A stretch of DNA of 64,000 nucleotides from Tannerella sp. oral taxon 808 (GCA_002890585.1 MIQB01000003.1:8179-72178), one strand, 5' to 3'. Counted from the stretch's first letter, positions 17,691 through 28,042 are shown. Made by a program: numbers and translations. Notes: generated by a model not told the origin, from the letters alone.

Positions 17691-18043
17691 CGCGGGGCCA
17701 AAAGTAGAAATGCGGTTGGAATGGCCTTCCCACCTGTGCAGAGGCGGGGATTGGGATGGGGAAGGGGTAGGAATAGATTGCGAATAAGTGGGGGTATCCA
17801 ATGCGCCCTGAAGGGGCAGATCAACCCAGCCCAGGGTAACGCCCTGGGTTGCGGGCGCACTGGTACACTTCCAATTTTCGCAGTGCCAAACACACGTGTA
17901 TTTGACTCAAACGGCTTTTCACTACATGTAGTGATTGCCCCGGAGTCTCCCTTGAGCGTCCTTTGCCCCCGACGAAAAACGGGCGACAACGAACCTGTCT
18001 CGCCGCCGCTCTCCCCCCCCCTGTATACACGTATTAAGTGAGA
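17691..18043. other. Gap between divergent B12 units
   Basis: Contains a TACTTTTTG stretch on the minus strand (17697-17705), a one-base-long variant of the usual promoter element and plausibly the start signal for the riboswitch transcript; a REP-like CCCAGGG-n-CCCTGGG hairpin (17828-17849); and a palindrome CACTACATGTAGTG near 17920. No riboswitch or gene seen on the plus strand. Confidence 0.5.
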
Positions 18044-20368
18044 ATGACGAAGAAATTTACCCGACTGACAGTGGCTTTATGCGTCTGCCTGCACGCGACG
18101 CAGCTCATGGCCGACGACGGCGATCCCACGGCCAATGGCGATTCACTGAAAACGTATGACATCGACGAGGTGGTGATCACCTCCTCACGCAAAGAGACGA
18201 ACCGCACCGAGCAACTGCCCGGCGCACTGACCGTCGTCACGCCCCGAGAGGCTGACCTGCGGCAGGTCTCGTCCATCAAGCGCCTGAGCGCGTTTGTCCC
18301 CAACCTCTACATCCCCGACTACGGCGCGCGGGTGACATCCGCCGTCTACATCCGCGGCATCGGCGCACGCAGCAGCGGACAGACGGTGGGGCTCTACGTC
18401 GACGATGTGCCCTATCCAGACAAGGGGTCGTTCGATTTCGAGTTGCCAGACATCCAGCGGATCGAGGTGCTGCGCGGGCCACAGGGCACACTCTACGGCC
18501 GCAATGCGATGGGCGGCATCATCCATGTACACACCTTTTCCCCCCTTGAACACCAGGGCACGCGCCTCGGCGCCACCTTCGGCAACTATGGTCGGATGGA
18601 CTTCCGCGCCTCACACGCCATGCGGATCGGGGAGCGGATGGGGCTCCATGCGGGGGCTTACTACCGGCGCCATAGCGGGTTCTTTGAGAATGCTTTCAGT
18701 GGCACCAAGGCGGATAACGAGCAGACGGCCGGCGGCAACGTGAAGCTCGTGCGGCGCATCACCGACGCACTCACGGCCACGGTGGCTGTCGTGGGCGGAT
18801 ACACGGATCAGGGCGCCTTTCCCTACGGCCTCCGCGACGACCGCACGGGGCGCGTGGCGCAGGTGAACATCAACGATCCTTCTTCTTATCGCCGTACGAC
18901 AACGAACAGCAGCCTGACGCTGAAATACGAGGCCGCGCGCTTCATCCTGATCTCCACCACCGGCTGGCAGTACCTCCGCGACCGTATGCGTATGGATCAA
19001 GACTACCTGCCCCTTTCCATCTTCACCCTCGAGCAGCGCCGGCGCCACCATGCGCTCAATCAAGAAGTCTCCATCACGGGGCGCATCACGGGGCGCTATC
19101 GCTGGACCATCGGCGCTTCAGGCTTTTACGATGGTCTGCTGACGGATGCCGATGTGGAGTTTAAGGAAGAAGGCATACGCAGCGTCATGCAGAGCGCCTT
19201 CGACCGCTTGCGGGCCGATAACCCGAAGATGCCGCGGCTGCGCGTCACGGATCGGCGGCTCTTCCTGCCTTCGCGCTTCGACGAGTCCACCCTCGGCCTG
19301 GCCATCTATCACCAGTCCACCCTCGACCACTTCCTCCTGCCCGGCCTCTCGCTCACCGCTGGCCTGCGCATCGACACCGAGCGCCGGCGGCTGCATTATG
19401 AGGCCCAGGGCAAGATGAACCTCTCCATCCTCATGCCGCCCCTCTTCCCCAAGGAGACGGACATCAGCGGCTTTTATCCCCCCACCCTGTTCGACGAGCA
19501 CCTTACCTCGGGCGAATGGCAGGTGTTGCCACGCATTGCCCTCCGGTATGCCCTGGCGCCCCGCACGAACGTCTACGCGTCGGTCGCTAAGGGCTACAAG
19601 ACGGGCGGTTACAACGTGCAGATGTCGGCCGACTTGATGCAGGCGCGCATGCGTAGCGACGTGATGGACGCCTTCCGCCACTTCGCGCCCGGGATGCCGC
19701 GCTTCGGCACCCCCTCGCCCGCTGATGTATTGGCTTACCGTCCGGAGAAGGCTTGGTGTTACGAGGCCGGCCTGAAGAGCGAGCCGGTGAAGGATCGTCT
19801 GCGCGCTGAGCTTACCTTATATTATATGGATATCCGCGACCTCCAGATCACACGCTTCACTGATAGCGGCACGGGGCGCATCCTCAGCAACGCAGGGCGT
19901 GCCACCAGCCTCGGGGTGGAAGCCTCGGTGCGTGCCGCCATAGCCGCTGGCCTCACTGCGGATCTCAGCTGGGGATTCACGCACGCCACCTTCCGCAACT
20001 ATCACGATGGCCGCACGGACTACAGCGGCCACTTCGTGCCCTACGCCCCGCGCCACACGCTCAGTTTAGGTCTGCACTACGAGCGGCGGTTCCATCGCAG
20101 TCGCCTCGTCGATCGCCTCTTCGCCGCTGCCTATTGCAACGCCGTCGGGCCCATCTACTGGACTGAGGCGGGCGACATCCGGCAGCCACTCTACGCCACC
20201 CTCGACGCCCGCGCAGGCATCTCACGCGGCGCCCTCACCTGCTTCCTCAGCGGCCAAAACCTGACGGACACGGATTATGCTGCCTTCTACTTCCGCTCTT
20301 TCGGCCGCAGCTTCATGCAGCGAGGTCGGCCCGCACAGGTCGCCGTCGGCATCGAATACGCTTTTTAG
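18044..20368 (+). CDS. TonB-dependent receptor, substrate unknown
   Basis: 774 residues from the ATG at 18044 (a GTG two codons upstream is possible). Signal peptide (LTVALCVCLHATQLMA), TonB-box region EVVITSSRKE, plug with VYIRGIGARSSGQTVGLYVDDV and QGTLYGRNAMGGIIHVHT, then a barrel ending in a terminal Phe. The plug resembles siderophore-type receptors. It lies inside the B12 region but has no riboswitch in front and stands alone between the btuB unit and a DUF4491 gene. It could take another corrinoid, a siderophore or a small organic compound. Confidence 0.88.
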   Translation: MTKKFTRLTVALCVCLHATQLMADDGDPTANGDSLKTYDIDEVVITSSRKETNRTEQLPGALTVVTPREADLRQVSSIKRLSAFVPNLYIPDYGARVTSAVYIRGIGARSSGQTVGLYVDDVPYPDKGSFDFELPDIQRIEVLRGPQGTLYGRNAMGGIIHVHTFSPLEHQGTRLGATFGNYGRMDFRASHAMRIGERMGLHAGAYYRRHSGFFENAFSGTKADNEQTAGGNVKLVRRITDALTATVAVVGGYTDQGAFPYGLRDDRTGRVAQVNINDPSSYRRTTTNSSLTLKYEAARFILISTTGWQYLRDRMRMDQDYLPLSIFTLEQRRRHHALNQEVSITGRITGRYRWTIGASGFYDGLLTDADVEFKEEGIRSVMQSAFDRLRADNPKMPRLRVTDRRLFLPSRFDESTLGLAIYHQSTLDHFLLPGLSLTAGLRIDTERRRLHYEAQGKMNLSILMPPLFPKETDISGFYPPTLFDEHLTSGEWQVLPRIALRYALAPRTNVYASVAKGYKTGGYNVQMSADLMQARMRSDVMDAFRHFAPGMPRFGTPSPADVLAYRPEKAWCYEAGLKSEPVKDRLRAELTLYYMDIRDLQITRFTDSGTGRILSNAGRATSLGVEASVRAAIAAGLTADLSWGFTHATFRNYHDGRTDYSGHFVPYAPRHTLSLGLHYERRFHRSRLVDRLFAAAYCNAVGPIYWTEAGDIRQPLYATLDARAGISRGALTCFLSGQNLTDTDYAAFYFRSFGRSFMQRGRPAQVAVGIEYAF

Positions 20369-20492
20369 CGTAGCGGGTAAAAGCATGTACCCAGTTCTAC
20401 TCTCTATCTTGATCTAAAGGGCAGCCACAAGGGCTGCCCCTACGAGAAGCCGCAAGGCCATAACCACCCTCTAATCTCTAACCTCTAAACAG

Positions 20493-20807
20493 ATGGAATT
20501 TCTTACTACGTACAACCTCTGGGGCCTCGTCATTGGCGTCGCCACGTTTCTAATCATCGGACTTTTCCACCCGCTCGTCATCAAGGCAGAATACTACTTC
20601 GGCACACGCTGTTGGTGGGCCTTCCTCGTGGCCGGATTCCTATTTATAGGCATCTCCGTGTTGGTCCACCACCTCGTGCTCTCCACCATAGCCGGCGTCG
20701 TGGCCTTCTCCTGCTTTTGGTCGATCCTGGAAGTGTTTGATCAAAAGAAACGCGTGGAGAAAGGTTGGTTCCCCGCAAATCCGAAACGGGCAGCGAAAAA
20801 GGTGTAG
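20493..20807 (+). CDS. DUF4491 family small membrane protein
   Basis: 104 residues with three predicted membrane helices (LVIGVATFLIIGLFHPLVI, FLVAGFLFIGISVLVHHLVL, IAGVVAFSCFWSILEVF) and a short basic C-terminal tail. I recognise it as DUF4491, an inner-membrane family of Bacteroidetes and Firmicutes often found near B12 or TonB-receptor genes; function unknown. It follows the third receptor by 124 bases and might be co-expressed with it. A 23-bp array starts just after the stop. Confidence 0.8.
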   Translation: MEFLTTYNLWGLVIGVATFLIIGLFHPLVIKAEYYFGTRCWWAFLVAGFLFIGISVLVHHLVLSTIAGVVAFSCFWSILEVFDQKKRVEKGWFPANPKRAAKKV

Positions 20808-20817
20808 CGTCGCAACG

Positions 20818-20980
20818 CTTGCTTTGTGGGTGACGCAACGCCTGCTTTGTGGGTGACGCAACGCCTGCTTTGTGAGTGACGCAACGCCTGCTTTGTGAGT
20901 GACGCAACGCCTGCTTTGTGAGTGTCGCAACGCCTGCTTTGTGAGTGACGCAACGCCTGCTTTGTGAGTGACGCAAATGA
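20818..20980. repeat. 23-bp tandem array, 7 units
   Basis: The anchor CYTGCTTTG recurs at 20818, 20841, 20864, 20887, 20910, 20933 and 20956, always 23 bp apart. Units are nearly identical. The unit is related to the array at 5.4 kb, but with a 9-base block in the opposite orientation (TGAGTGACG here, CGTCACTCA there). Confidence 0.9.
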
Positions 20981-21014
20981 TTTGCGAAGGATTGGGTGTA
21001 TACCCGTGGCGGCC

Positions 21015-21250
21015 TGAAAGGTCGCTGGACGATAGCCCAGGGCAACGCCCTGGGCCCAGGCGACACAAAAAACCGCACCCTCAAAATCCTCCACCCACCC
21101 TGCCCTCAGCAGGGTGGGTGGAGGATTTTGAGGGTGCGGGGGCTCGGGCGGGCATCGCATCCCCAGGGTGCCGCTCCGCCCGGGAGGCGTCGCTCTACCC
21201 TGGGCTATCGTCCAGCGGCCCTTCAGGCCGCTTTTAGACACCCTTCCCGT
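21015..21250. repeat. REP-like elements and a perfect 31-bp hairpin
   Basis: Two copies of the REP-like family (around 21010-21052 and 21165-21235) flank a perfect inverted repeat: 21073-21103 pairs with 21109-21139 across a 5-base loop. The arms include CCTCCACCCACCC. There is no T-run on either side, so a simple terminator is unlikely. No gene is seen. Confidence 0.8.
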
Positions 21251-21324
21251 ACAAGCATCGTGTAAGACCACTGTGCAGGGCTTGCCTCGTAGGGGTGAAT
21301 AATCTTCGCCCTTACAACCGCACT

Positions 21325-21510
21325 GGTGAATACCCCCTTCACACCTCAGTGAATACCTCCTTCACACCTCGGTGAAGACACCCTTCACGCCTCAATGAAG
21401 ACCCCCTTCATACCTCAGTGAAGACACCCTTCATACCTCAGTGAAGACACCCTTCACACCTCAGTGAAGACATCCTTCACACCTCAGTGAAGACGCCCTT
21501 CACACCTCGG
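21325..21510. repeat. 23-bp tandem array, 8 units
   Basis: TTCA recurs at 21338, 21361, 21384, 21407, 21430, 21453, 21476 and 21499, all 23 bp apart. Each unit has the dyad TTCACACCTCAGTGAA. It ends about 50 bases before the cupin gene and may form part of its leader. Confidence 0.9.
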
Positions 21511-21563
21511 ATACATACATTCGCCAACCATTTTTGTTTCACTATTAAACCCCTATCATAACA

Positions 21564-21893
21564 ATGAAAACCTTCGAGAAAGCAACCGTCATCGCCCTTG
21601 AGCCATCGGTGGACTATGCCACCGGCTCCGTCATCAGTAAGCAAGTCACCATCAGCCGCGCCGGCAACATCACCCTCTTTTCCTTCGACAAGGATCAGGG
21701 CCTGACTGAGCACACGGCCGACTTCGACGCCTTTGTGCAGATCCTCGACGGTGAGGCCGAGATCCGCATCGACGGCATGCCTCACCGGCTGAAAACCGGT
21801 GACTGCATCATCATGCCCGCCAACCATCCGCACGCCCTCTATGCCGTGGAGCGCTTCAAGATGCTGCTGACGATGATTCGCGGCGGGGAGTGA
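21564..21893 (+). CDS. Small cupin-domain protein
   Basis: 109 residues, a single cupin beta-barrel: the first motif is represented by TEHTADFDAFVQILDGEAEI and the second by the IIMPANHPHALYAV stretch, with HTADFD and H-P-H supplying likely metal ligands. No signal peptide. Small stand-alone cupins bind metals or small molecules and the specificity is not readable here. The gene has a 23-bp array in its upstream region and ends at a hairpin shared with the convergent Lrp-type regulator. Confidence 0.85.
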   Translation: MKTFEKATVIALEPSVDYATGSVISKQVTISRAGNITLFSFDKDQGLTEHTADFDAFVQILDGEAEIRIDGMPHRLKTGDCIIMPANHPHALYAVERFKMLLTMIRGGE

Positions 21894-21914
21894 GCTGCCC
21901 CCCGAAACAAAACC

Positions 21915-21964
21915 GAACCGCCCCCCGAAAGCCACATGGACTCCTCGGGGGGCGGTTCTCTTTC
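21915..21964. terminator. Bidirectional terminator
   Basis: GAACCGCCCCCCGA (21915-21928) pairs with TCGGGGGGCGGTTC (21945-21958) between the convergent cupin and Lrp-type genes, with T-rich sequence on both strands. Confidence 0.7.
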
Positions 21965-21977
21965 CATTCGTTACTCC

Positions 21978-22439
21978 TCAGATGTGGATCCCATACTCCC
22001 TCTTCACCTCGTCCATCACGAAGATGCTGTGGATGGAGCTGAGGTGCTCGATTGTCCCGAGTACGTTCAGGAGGAAGGCTTGATAATACTTCATGTCCGG
22101 CGCGTGGATCTTGAGCAGATAGTCGTAGTCTCCGGCAATGTTGTAGCACTCGGTCACTTCCGGGATGGCCTGAATCTTCCGCGTAAACTCCGTCGCAATC
22201 TCGCGATTGATGCGACTCATCTTTACGGTGCAAAACACGCGGAAGCCTCGATTCAGCTTTTCGGCATCGAGCACAGCCACGTATTTCTTGATGTATCCCT
22301 TGCGTTCGAGGCGTTTGAGGCGCTCGAAAACGGGCGTAGAAGAGAGGTTCACGTTGCGTGCCAACTCTTTGGTCGTCAGGTGAGCATCTTCCTGCAGGAT
22401 GCGCAGGATTTGCAGGTCGGTATTGTCTAATGTCTCCAT
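21978..22439 (-). CDS. Lrp/AsnC family transcriptional regulator
   Basis: 153 residues from the ATG at 22439 (METLDNTDLQILRILQ), the normal length; an in-frame ATG at 22499 would add 20 atypical residues. N-terminal winged helix-turn-helix (LTTKELARNVNLSSTPVFER, about 21-40) and C-terminal ligand-binding RAM domain (VTECYNIAGDYDYLLKIHA). Members form dimers to hexadecamers and sense amino acids. Stands alone, divergent from cobU by about 270 bases, so regulating itself or the cob genes is possible but unproven. Confidence 0.92.
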   Translation of the reverse strand: METLDNTDLQILRILQEDAHLTTKELARNVNLSSTPVFERLKRLERKGYIKKYVAVLDAEKLNRGFRVFCTVKMSRINREIATEFTRKIQAIPEVTECYNIAGDYDYLLKIHAPDMKYYQAFLLNVLGTIEHLSSIHSIFVMDEVKREYGIHI

Positions 22440-22693
22440 AAGTGATAAATATTCTTCTTGCGAGTATTTTAGGTGATCGGAACGACCCTTATTTTCCATA
22501 AGGATGCGCGAAAATAGTATGGTTTTCTTTATGGCACATAGATCCTATGCTATGTCGAGATCCTAAAGGTGCGTTTAGCGGGAAATCAGAGAGAAAATAA
22601 GGCCTCGGATTGCGACGGGTTGGCGCTTGTATAAAAACCCACGCCCGTAGGGTAGGGGGGAGGCGTAGGTCCGCCGCTGGCCTCGAAAACGCC

Positions 22694-22701
22694 TACTTTT
22701 G
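22694..22701 (+). promoter_or_regulatory. TAnnTTTG element 6 bases before cobU ATG
   Basis: TACTTTTG ends at 22701 and the ATG is at 22708. If this is the -7 element, transcription would begin at or next to the start codon, giving a leaderless or nearly leaderless cob message. Confidence 0.65.
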
Positions 22702-22707
22702 CCCGCG

Positions 22708-23217
22708 ATGAGACGTATTACATTGATCACAGGCGGACAACGGTCCGGGAAGAGCAGTTACGCAGAGCGGATGGCGCTATCGCTGTCCGCTCGTCCTGTT
22801 TATATGGCTACGGCGCGCGTCTGGGACGATGAGTTCCGCCGACGTGTGGAGCGCCATCAGGCGGCGCGCGGGCCGCAGTGGACGAACATTGAGGAGGAGA
22901 AGCAGCTTAGCCGACACGATGTAGCGGGGCGTGTAGTCGTTGTGGACTGCGTCACGCTGTGGTGCACCAACTTCTTCTTCGACCTCGACTCCGACGTGCA
23001 GGCCGCCCTCGAGGCCGCGCGCAGCGAGTTCGACCGCCTCACGGCACAAGACGCCACGTTCCTTTTTGTCACTAACGAGATCGGCCTCGGCGGCGTCTCC
23101 GAGAATAAGCTCCAGCGCCGCTTCACCGACTTGCAAGGCTGGATGAACCAGTACATCGCCGCGCGAGCCGACGAGGTCGTCCTTATGGTCAGCGGCATCC
23201 CCGTGAAGATTAAATGA
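22708..23217 (+). CDS. cobU: Adenosylcobinamide kinase/guanylyltransferase
   Basis: 169 residues. Phosphorylates adenosylcobinamide and then transfers GMP to give adenosylcobinamide-GDP; cytoplasmic. P-loop GGQRSGKS at 9-16, the [11 protein letters not shown] segment with the guanylylation His, VVVDCVTLW as Walker B-like strand, and the C-terminal signature [12 protein letters not shown]. First of four cob genes on the plus strand; overlaps cobT by 4 bases (ATGA). No riboswitch found upstream, unlike the import units. Confidence 0.95.
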   Translation: MRRITLITGGQRSGKSSYAERMALSLSARPVYMATARVWDDEFRRRVERHQAARGPQWTNIEEEKQLSRHDVAGRVVVVDCVTLWCTNFFFDLDSDVQAALEAARSEFDRLTAQDATFLFVTNEIGLGGVSENKLQRRFTDLQGWMNQYIAARADEVVLMVSGIPVKIK

Positions 23218-24275
23218 AGCATACCCCCAGCATGAAAACCTTCCGCATCCGAAAGCCGGACGACGCGATCCGCCCGGCCCTGCAACAAAAGATCGACAAC
23301 CTGACTAAGCCCAAAGGGGCACTCGGGCGGCTCGAGGAGCTGGCCCTGCAAATCGGACTCGTGCAACAAACCCTCACCCCCACGCTGCGCCGTCCGCACA
23401 ACATCATCTTCGCTGCCGACCACGGCATTACGGCCGAAGGCGTCAGCATCTCGCCCCGCGAAGTGACGTGGCAGCAGTGCATCCACTTCGCCACCTCGAA
23501 TGGTGGCGGCGTCAACTTCCTCTGCCGGCAGCACGGCTTCGCACTGCGCGTCGTTGACGTCGGCGTGGACTACGACTTCCCGCCCGAGCTCCCCATCATC
23601 CCCCGCAAGGTGCGCCGCGGCACGCGCAACTTCCTCCACGAGCCAGCCATGACCGAGGGTGAACTGGACGCCTGTATCGCACACGGTGCGGAGGTTGTGC
23701 GCAGCGTCTACGATGCCGGTTGCAACGTTGTCAGCTTCGGCGAGATGGGTATCGGCAACACCTCCGCCTCCTCGCTGTGGATGACCTGCCTTGCGGACAT
23801 CCCCTTAGCGCGCTGCGTGGGCGCCGGATCCGGCCTTTCGGACGAGGGCGTGCGCCACAAGCTCGGCGTGCTCAGTCGTGCGTTGGAAAACTATACGGGC
23901 GATGGGTCGACCATCAGCATCATGCGTCACTTCGGCGGCTTAGAGATGGTCGCTGCCGTCGGTGCCATCCTGCAAGCGGCCGAGCTCGGCATGCTCATCC
24001 TCGTCGACGGCTTCATTCTGACTAACTGCATGCTGGCCGCCGCCGCCATCTGCCCGGATGTAATGGCCTACGCCATCTTCGGTCACTGCGGCGACGAGTC
24101 GGGCCATCGCCTTGTGCTCGACGCCCTTCACGCCCGCCCGTTGCTCGATCTCGGTCTGCGGCTCGGTGAGGGCACAGGCGCCATCTGCGCCTATCCCATC
24201 GTCGACTCCGCCGTCCGCATGATCAACGAGATGGACACCTTCGAGGGTGGCCGCATCACGAAGTATTTCTCTTAG
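23214..24275 (+). CDS. cobT: Nicotinate-nucleotide-dimethylbenzimidazole phosphoribosyltransferase
   Basis: 353 residues, normal for CobT. Makes alpha-ribazole phosphate from nicotinate mononucleotide and a lower-ligand base, setting which base ends up in the cobamide. Visible family features: [18 protein letters not shown] near the N-terminus, [25 protein letters not shown] and the C-terminal GEGTGA with the catalytic Glu. Starts within the cobU stop; an in-frame ATG at residue 7 is an alternative start. Followed by cobS after 35 bases. Confidence 0.95.
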   Translation: MKHTPSMKTFRIRKPDDAIRPALQQKIDNLTKPKGALGRLEELALQIGLVQQTLTPTLRRPHNIIFAADHGITAEGVSISPREVTWQQCIHFATSNGGGVNFLCRQHGFALRVVDVGVDYDFPPELPIIPRKVRRGTRNFLHEPAMTEGELDACIAHGAEVVRSVYDAGCNVVSFGEMGIGNTSASSLWMTCLADIPLARCVGAGSGLSDEGVRHKLGVLSRALENYTGDGSTISIMRHFGGLEMVAAVGAILQAAELGMLILVDGFILTNCMLAAAAICPDVMAYAIFGHCGDESGHRLVLDALHARPLLDLGLRLGEGTGAICAYPIVDSAVRMINEMDTFEGGRITKYFS

Positions 24276-24310
24276 CGCATCTTCTAACTACCCTCTAACT
24301 ACTCAGCGTT

Positions 24311-25108
24311 ATGATCGATGACATATTCGCAGCCCTCACCTTCTTCACGCGGCTGCCGTGGTGGCGGTTGCGCCAAGTGCCCGCTGACAGTTTCAAGCGT
24401 CTCGTCGCCTATTGGCCGCTGGCGGGATGGCTCACGGGCGGCGTGATGGCCCTTGTTTATTGGGTGATGGTCATGGCAGACCATCCCTTCCTCTTCGGCT
24501 TACTGTTGGCATGGATTGCGCGGCTGCTCCTCACCGGCGCCCTGCACGAGGATGGCTTGGCCGACTTCATTGACGGCTTCGGCGGTGGCCGCACACGCCA
24601 ACGCACGCTGGCCATTATGAAGGATTCCCACATCGGCACCTATGGCGTGCTTACGCTTATCGTCCACGCTGCCCTCTGGCTTTGCACCACCACCATCTTG
24701 GCCGGTTACATGGAGGAGTACCTCTTCTGCCTGCTCTTCCTTGGCGATGTCTGGGCCAAATGGTGCGCCTCGCAGATGATCAACCTCCTGCCTTACGTCC
24801 GTCGTGAAGACGAGTGTAAGATCCAAGCCGTTTACGATCCCATGTCGACGTCCTCCTTTTTCATCGGGCTGCTCTTGGCCTTCGTACCACTGATGGCCGG
24901 TTCGGCGTGGCTCTTTTGGGAGGGATTCGAGTTCCTCATCGGCGGACTCTGGGTGTCGGCCGCTGTAACCATCGGCGTCATGCTGCTGCTTGTGCGCTAC
25001 ATGCGGCATCGCCTTGGCGGCTATACCGGCGACTGCTGCGGCGCCACCTTCTTGCTCTGCGAACTCTCATTTCTTATTATGCTGAATATCGTATGGATGT
25101 TTTTCTGA
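24311..25108 (+). CDS. cobS: Adenosylcobinamide-GDP ribazoletransferase
   Basis: 265-residue inner-membrane enzyme that joins adenosylcobinamide-GDP with alpha-ribazole (phosphate) to make the finished cobamide. N-terminal FFTRLP, the conserved acidic stretch EDGLADFIDGFGGG followed by R-T-LAIMKDSHIGTYG, and about six hydrophobic segments; length typical of CobS. Overlaps the phosphatase gene by 16 bases, indicating translational coupling. Confidence 0.95.
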   Translation: MIDDIFAALTFFTRLPWWRLRQVPADSFKRLVAYWPLAGWLTGGVMALVYWVMVMADHPFLFGLLLAWIARLLLTGALHEDGLADFIDGFGGGRTRQRTLAIMKDSHIGTYGVLTLIVHAALWLCTTTILAGYMEEYLFCLLFLGDVWAKWCASQMINLLPYVRREDECKIQAVYDPMSTSSFFIGLLLAFVPLMAGSAWLFWEGFEFLIGGLWVSAAVTIGVMLLLVRYMRHRLGGYTGDCCGATFLLCELSFLIMLNIVWMFF

Positions 25109-25620
25109 TTCGCCACACCTCTGTCGACGTCCCCCCCGGCACTTGCTACGGCCACACCGACGTCCCCCTCCGCTCCACCTTTCCCGAGGAGGCAGCCCGC
25201 GTCAAGCAACAGCTCGACGCCCACACCTTCGACGCTGTCTACACCAGTCCGCTCAGCCGTTGCACACGCCTTGCCACCTATTGCGGTTATCCCGACGCCC
25301 TCCGCGACGACCGTCTGAAGGAGATGAATATGGGCGCGTGGGAGATGCACCTCTTCGATGCCATCACCGACCCGCGCATCCGCGAGTGGTACGACGATTA
25401 CTTGCATGTGGCACCCACCGGCGGCGAATCGTATCCCGAGATGCAGCGCCGCATCTCCGCCTTCCTTGACGAATTGAAAGGGACGGGTCACCGGAGGGTC
25501 GCCCTCTTCGCCCACGGTGGTGTGCTGATGTGTGCGCAGGTGCATGCCGGAAAGATGCTTCCCGCCGATGCCCTCCGCCAGCTCGCCCCCTACGGAGGCA
25601 TCATACAAATCACCCTCTGA
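25093..25620 (+). CDS. cobC: Alpha-ribazole phosphatase-like histidine phosphatase
   Basis: 175 residues of the histidine phosphatase (phosphoglycerate mutase-like) superfamily: phospho-accepting His in LIRHTSV at 5-11, acid residue region LKEMNMGAWE, and second His in LFAHGGVL. The start at 25093 inside cobS gives the canonical N-terminus. Last gene of cobUTSC; the position supports removal of phosphate from alpha-ribazole 5'-phosphate or adenosylcobalamin 5'-phosphate. Confidence 0.9.
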   Translation: MDVFLIRHTSVDVPPGTCYGHTDVPLRSTFPEEAARVKQQLDAHTFDAVYTSPLSRCTRLATYCGYPDALRDDRLKEMNMGAWEMHLFDAITDPRIREWYDDYLHVAPTGGESYPEMQRRISAFLDELKGTGHRRVALFAHGGVLMCAQVHAGKMLPADALRQLAPYGGIIQITL

Positions 25621-25705
25621 ACGGCCCTTAAAGTCCCAATTAATAGTGAGAAAAGCCCTTGGTATATCCACACCATTAGGGGTTGCCCTCGCCTGCCTGC
25701 GCAAA

Positions 25706-25713
25706 TACTTTTG
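25706..25713 (+). promoter_or_regulatory. TAnnTTTG promoter element of flavodoxin gene
   Basis: TACTTTTG followed by a C-run, 30 bases upstream of the flavodoxin ATG; the same TACTTTTGCCCCC string occurs before the HD-protein gene at 51.07 kb. Confidence 0.7.
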
Positions 25714-25743
25714 CCCCCGAAAAATTTTAATTACAAGAAAGAA

Positions 25744-26235
25744 ATGGGAAAGACAGCCATCATTTACGGTTCGACCACAGGTACGACCGAAGACATCGCA
25801 GGCCGCATCGCCTCGCAACTGAACGTCGGTAAAGAAGACATCTACGAAATCTCTAAAGTCACGGCCGACACCGTGGCCCCTTACGACAACTTGCTTTTAG
25901 GCACCTCTACTTGGGGCAGCGGTGATCTGCAAGACGACTGGTACGACGGCGTGGAGACCCTCAAGGGGGCAAATCTGGCCGGAAAGAAGATCGCCCTCTT
26001 CGGCTGCGGCGACGCCTCGTCTTACTCCGACACCTTCTGCAGTGCGATGGGTACGATCTATAACGACCTGAAGGATTCGGGCGCCACGTTCGTGGGCCGT
26101 GTGGATCCGTCGGATTACACCTTCGACAGCTCCGACGCCATCGTGGACGGACAGTTCGTCGGCCTGCCGATCGATGAAGTGAACGAGCCGGAGAAGACCG
26201 ATGATCGCATTAGCAGCTGGGTAGCGTCGCTCTAA
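25744..26235 (+). CDS. fldA: Flavodoxin
   Basis: 163-residue long-chain-type flavodoxin, a one-electron carrier with FMN that can replace ferredoxin. FMN phosphate loop GSTTGTTED at 8-16, the W-bearing loop GTSTWGSGDLQDDW and the Y-bearing loop GCGDASSYSDTFC. ATG 25744 gives the usual MGKTAIIYGS start; the frame upstream is not conserved-looking. Probably co-transcribed with the DUF2023 gene 11 bases on. Confidence 0.95.
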   Translation: MGKTAIIYGSTTGTTEDIAGRIASQLNVGKEDIYEISKVTADTVAPYDNLLLGTSTWGSGDLQDDWYDGVETLKGANLAGKKIALFGCGDASSYSDTFCSAMGTIYNDLKDSGATFVGRVDPSDYTFDSSDAIVDGQFVGLPIDEVNEPEKTDDRISSWVASL

Positions 26236-26246
26236 CACCATGCGTC

Positions 26247-26615
26247 ATGGCCGCCGAGACGAAGCCGATAGCAGGATCGGCCGAGATTAAAGTCTTGTAC
26301 AATCATATTTATGAGTACAAGAAAGGTGTCCGGAATCTGATCCTCTACACGTTGAACGAGCAATATGTCCCCCTCGCCTGCGAGCGATTGGAGAGGCAGC
26401 GTATCCCTTACCTCATTCAGCGCGCGGGAAGGAGTAACATCAATATCTACTTCGGACAACCCGAGTGCCTCGAAACGATTCGAGGCTTCGTCTCCCGACC
26501 ATTGAACAGGCTTACGCCTGAAGAGGATTTCATCCTCGGTGCGCTACTGGGATACAACATTTGCGAACAGTGCAAGCGCTTCTGTACGAAAAAGAAGAGG
26601 GCTTGCCGGGCTTGA
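26247..26615 (+). CDS. DUF2023 family protein
   Basis: 122 residues, no signal or membrane segment. Recognised as DUF2023, a Bacteroidetes/Chlorobi family often next to flavodoxin, as here. The C-terminus has a Cys cluster, ICEQCKRFCTKKK, that could bind a metal or take part in redox chemistry with the flavodoxin; this is inferred from position only. Transcript ends at a strong terminator just after the stop. Confidence 0.85.
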   Translation: MAAETKPIAGSAEIKVLYNHIYEYKKGVRNLILYTLNEQYVPLACERLERQRIPYLIQRAGRSNINIYFGQPECLETIRGFVSRPLNRLTPEEDFILGALLGYNICEQCKRFCTKKKRACRA

Positions 26616-26627
26616 TTAAGGAAGAAA

Positions 26628-26676
26628 AGAGGTGCTTCCCCCCCCACGCACGGGCGGGAGGCGCCTCTCTTTTTTT
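26628..26676 (+). terminator. Rho-independent terminator
   Basis: Stem AGAGGTGCTTCC...GGAGGCGCCTCT followed by CTTTTTTT after the flavodoxin-DUF2023 pair. Confidence 0.85.
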
Positions 26677-26758
26677 GTATCGATTGCTGCCGATTGGCAG
26701 AAGACCTTAGATTGTATTTCCTTTGACCCCCAGTTGAGAAAACCTTTTAATGGAGTGA

Positions 26759-28042
<1,284 letters not shown>

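Noticed and set aside
20640..21271. Long minus-strand frames over the 23-bp array at 20.8 kb and the frame at 5063-5557
   Set aside because: They run through arrays and across real genes in other frames and contain only repeat-derived peptides.
22500..22707. A cobalamin riboswitch in front of cobU
   Set aside because: No B12 box, GAAAAGGGAA or GCCACTG core is present in this gap on the plus strand.
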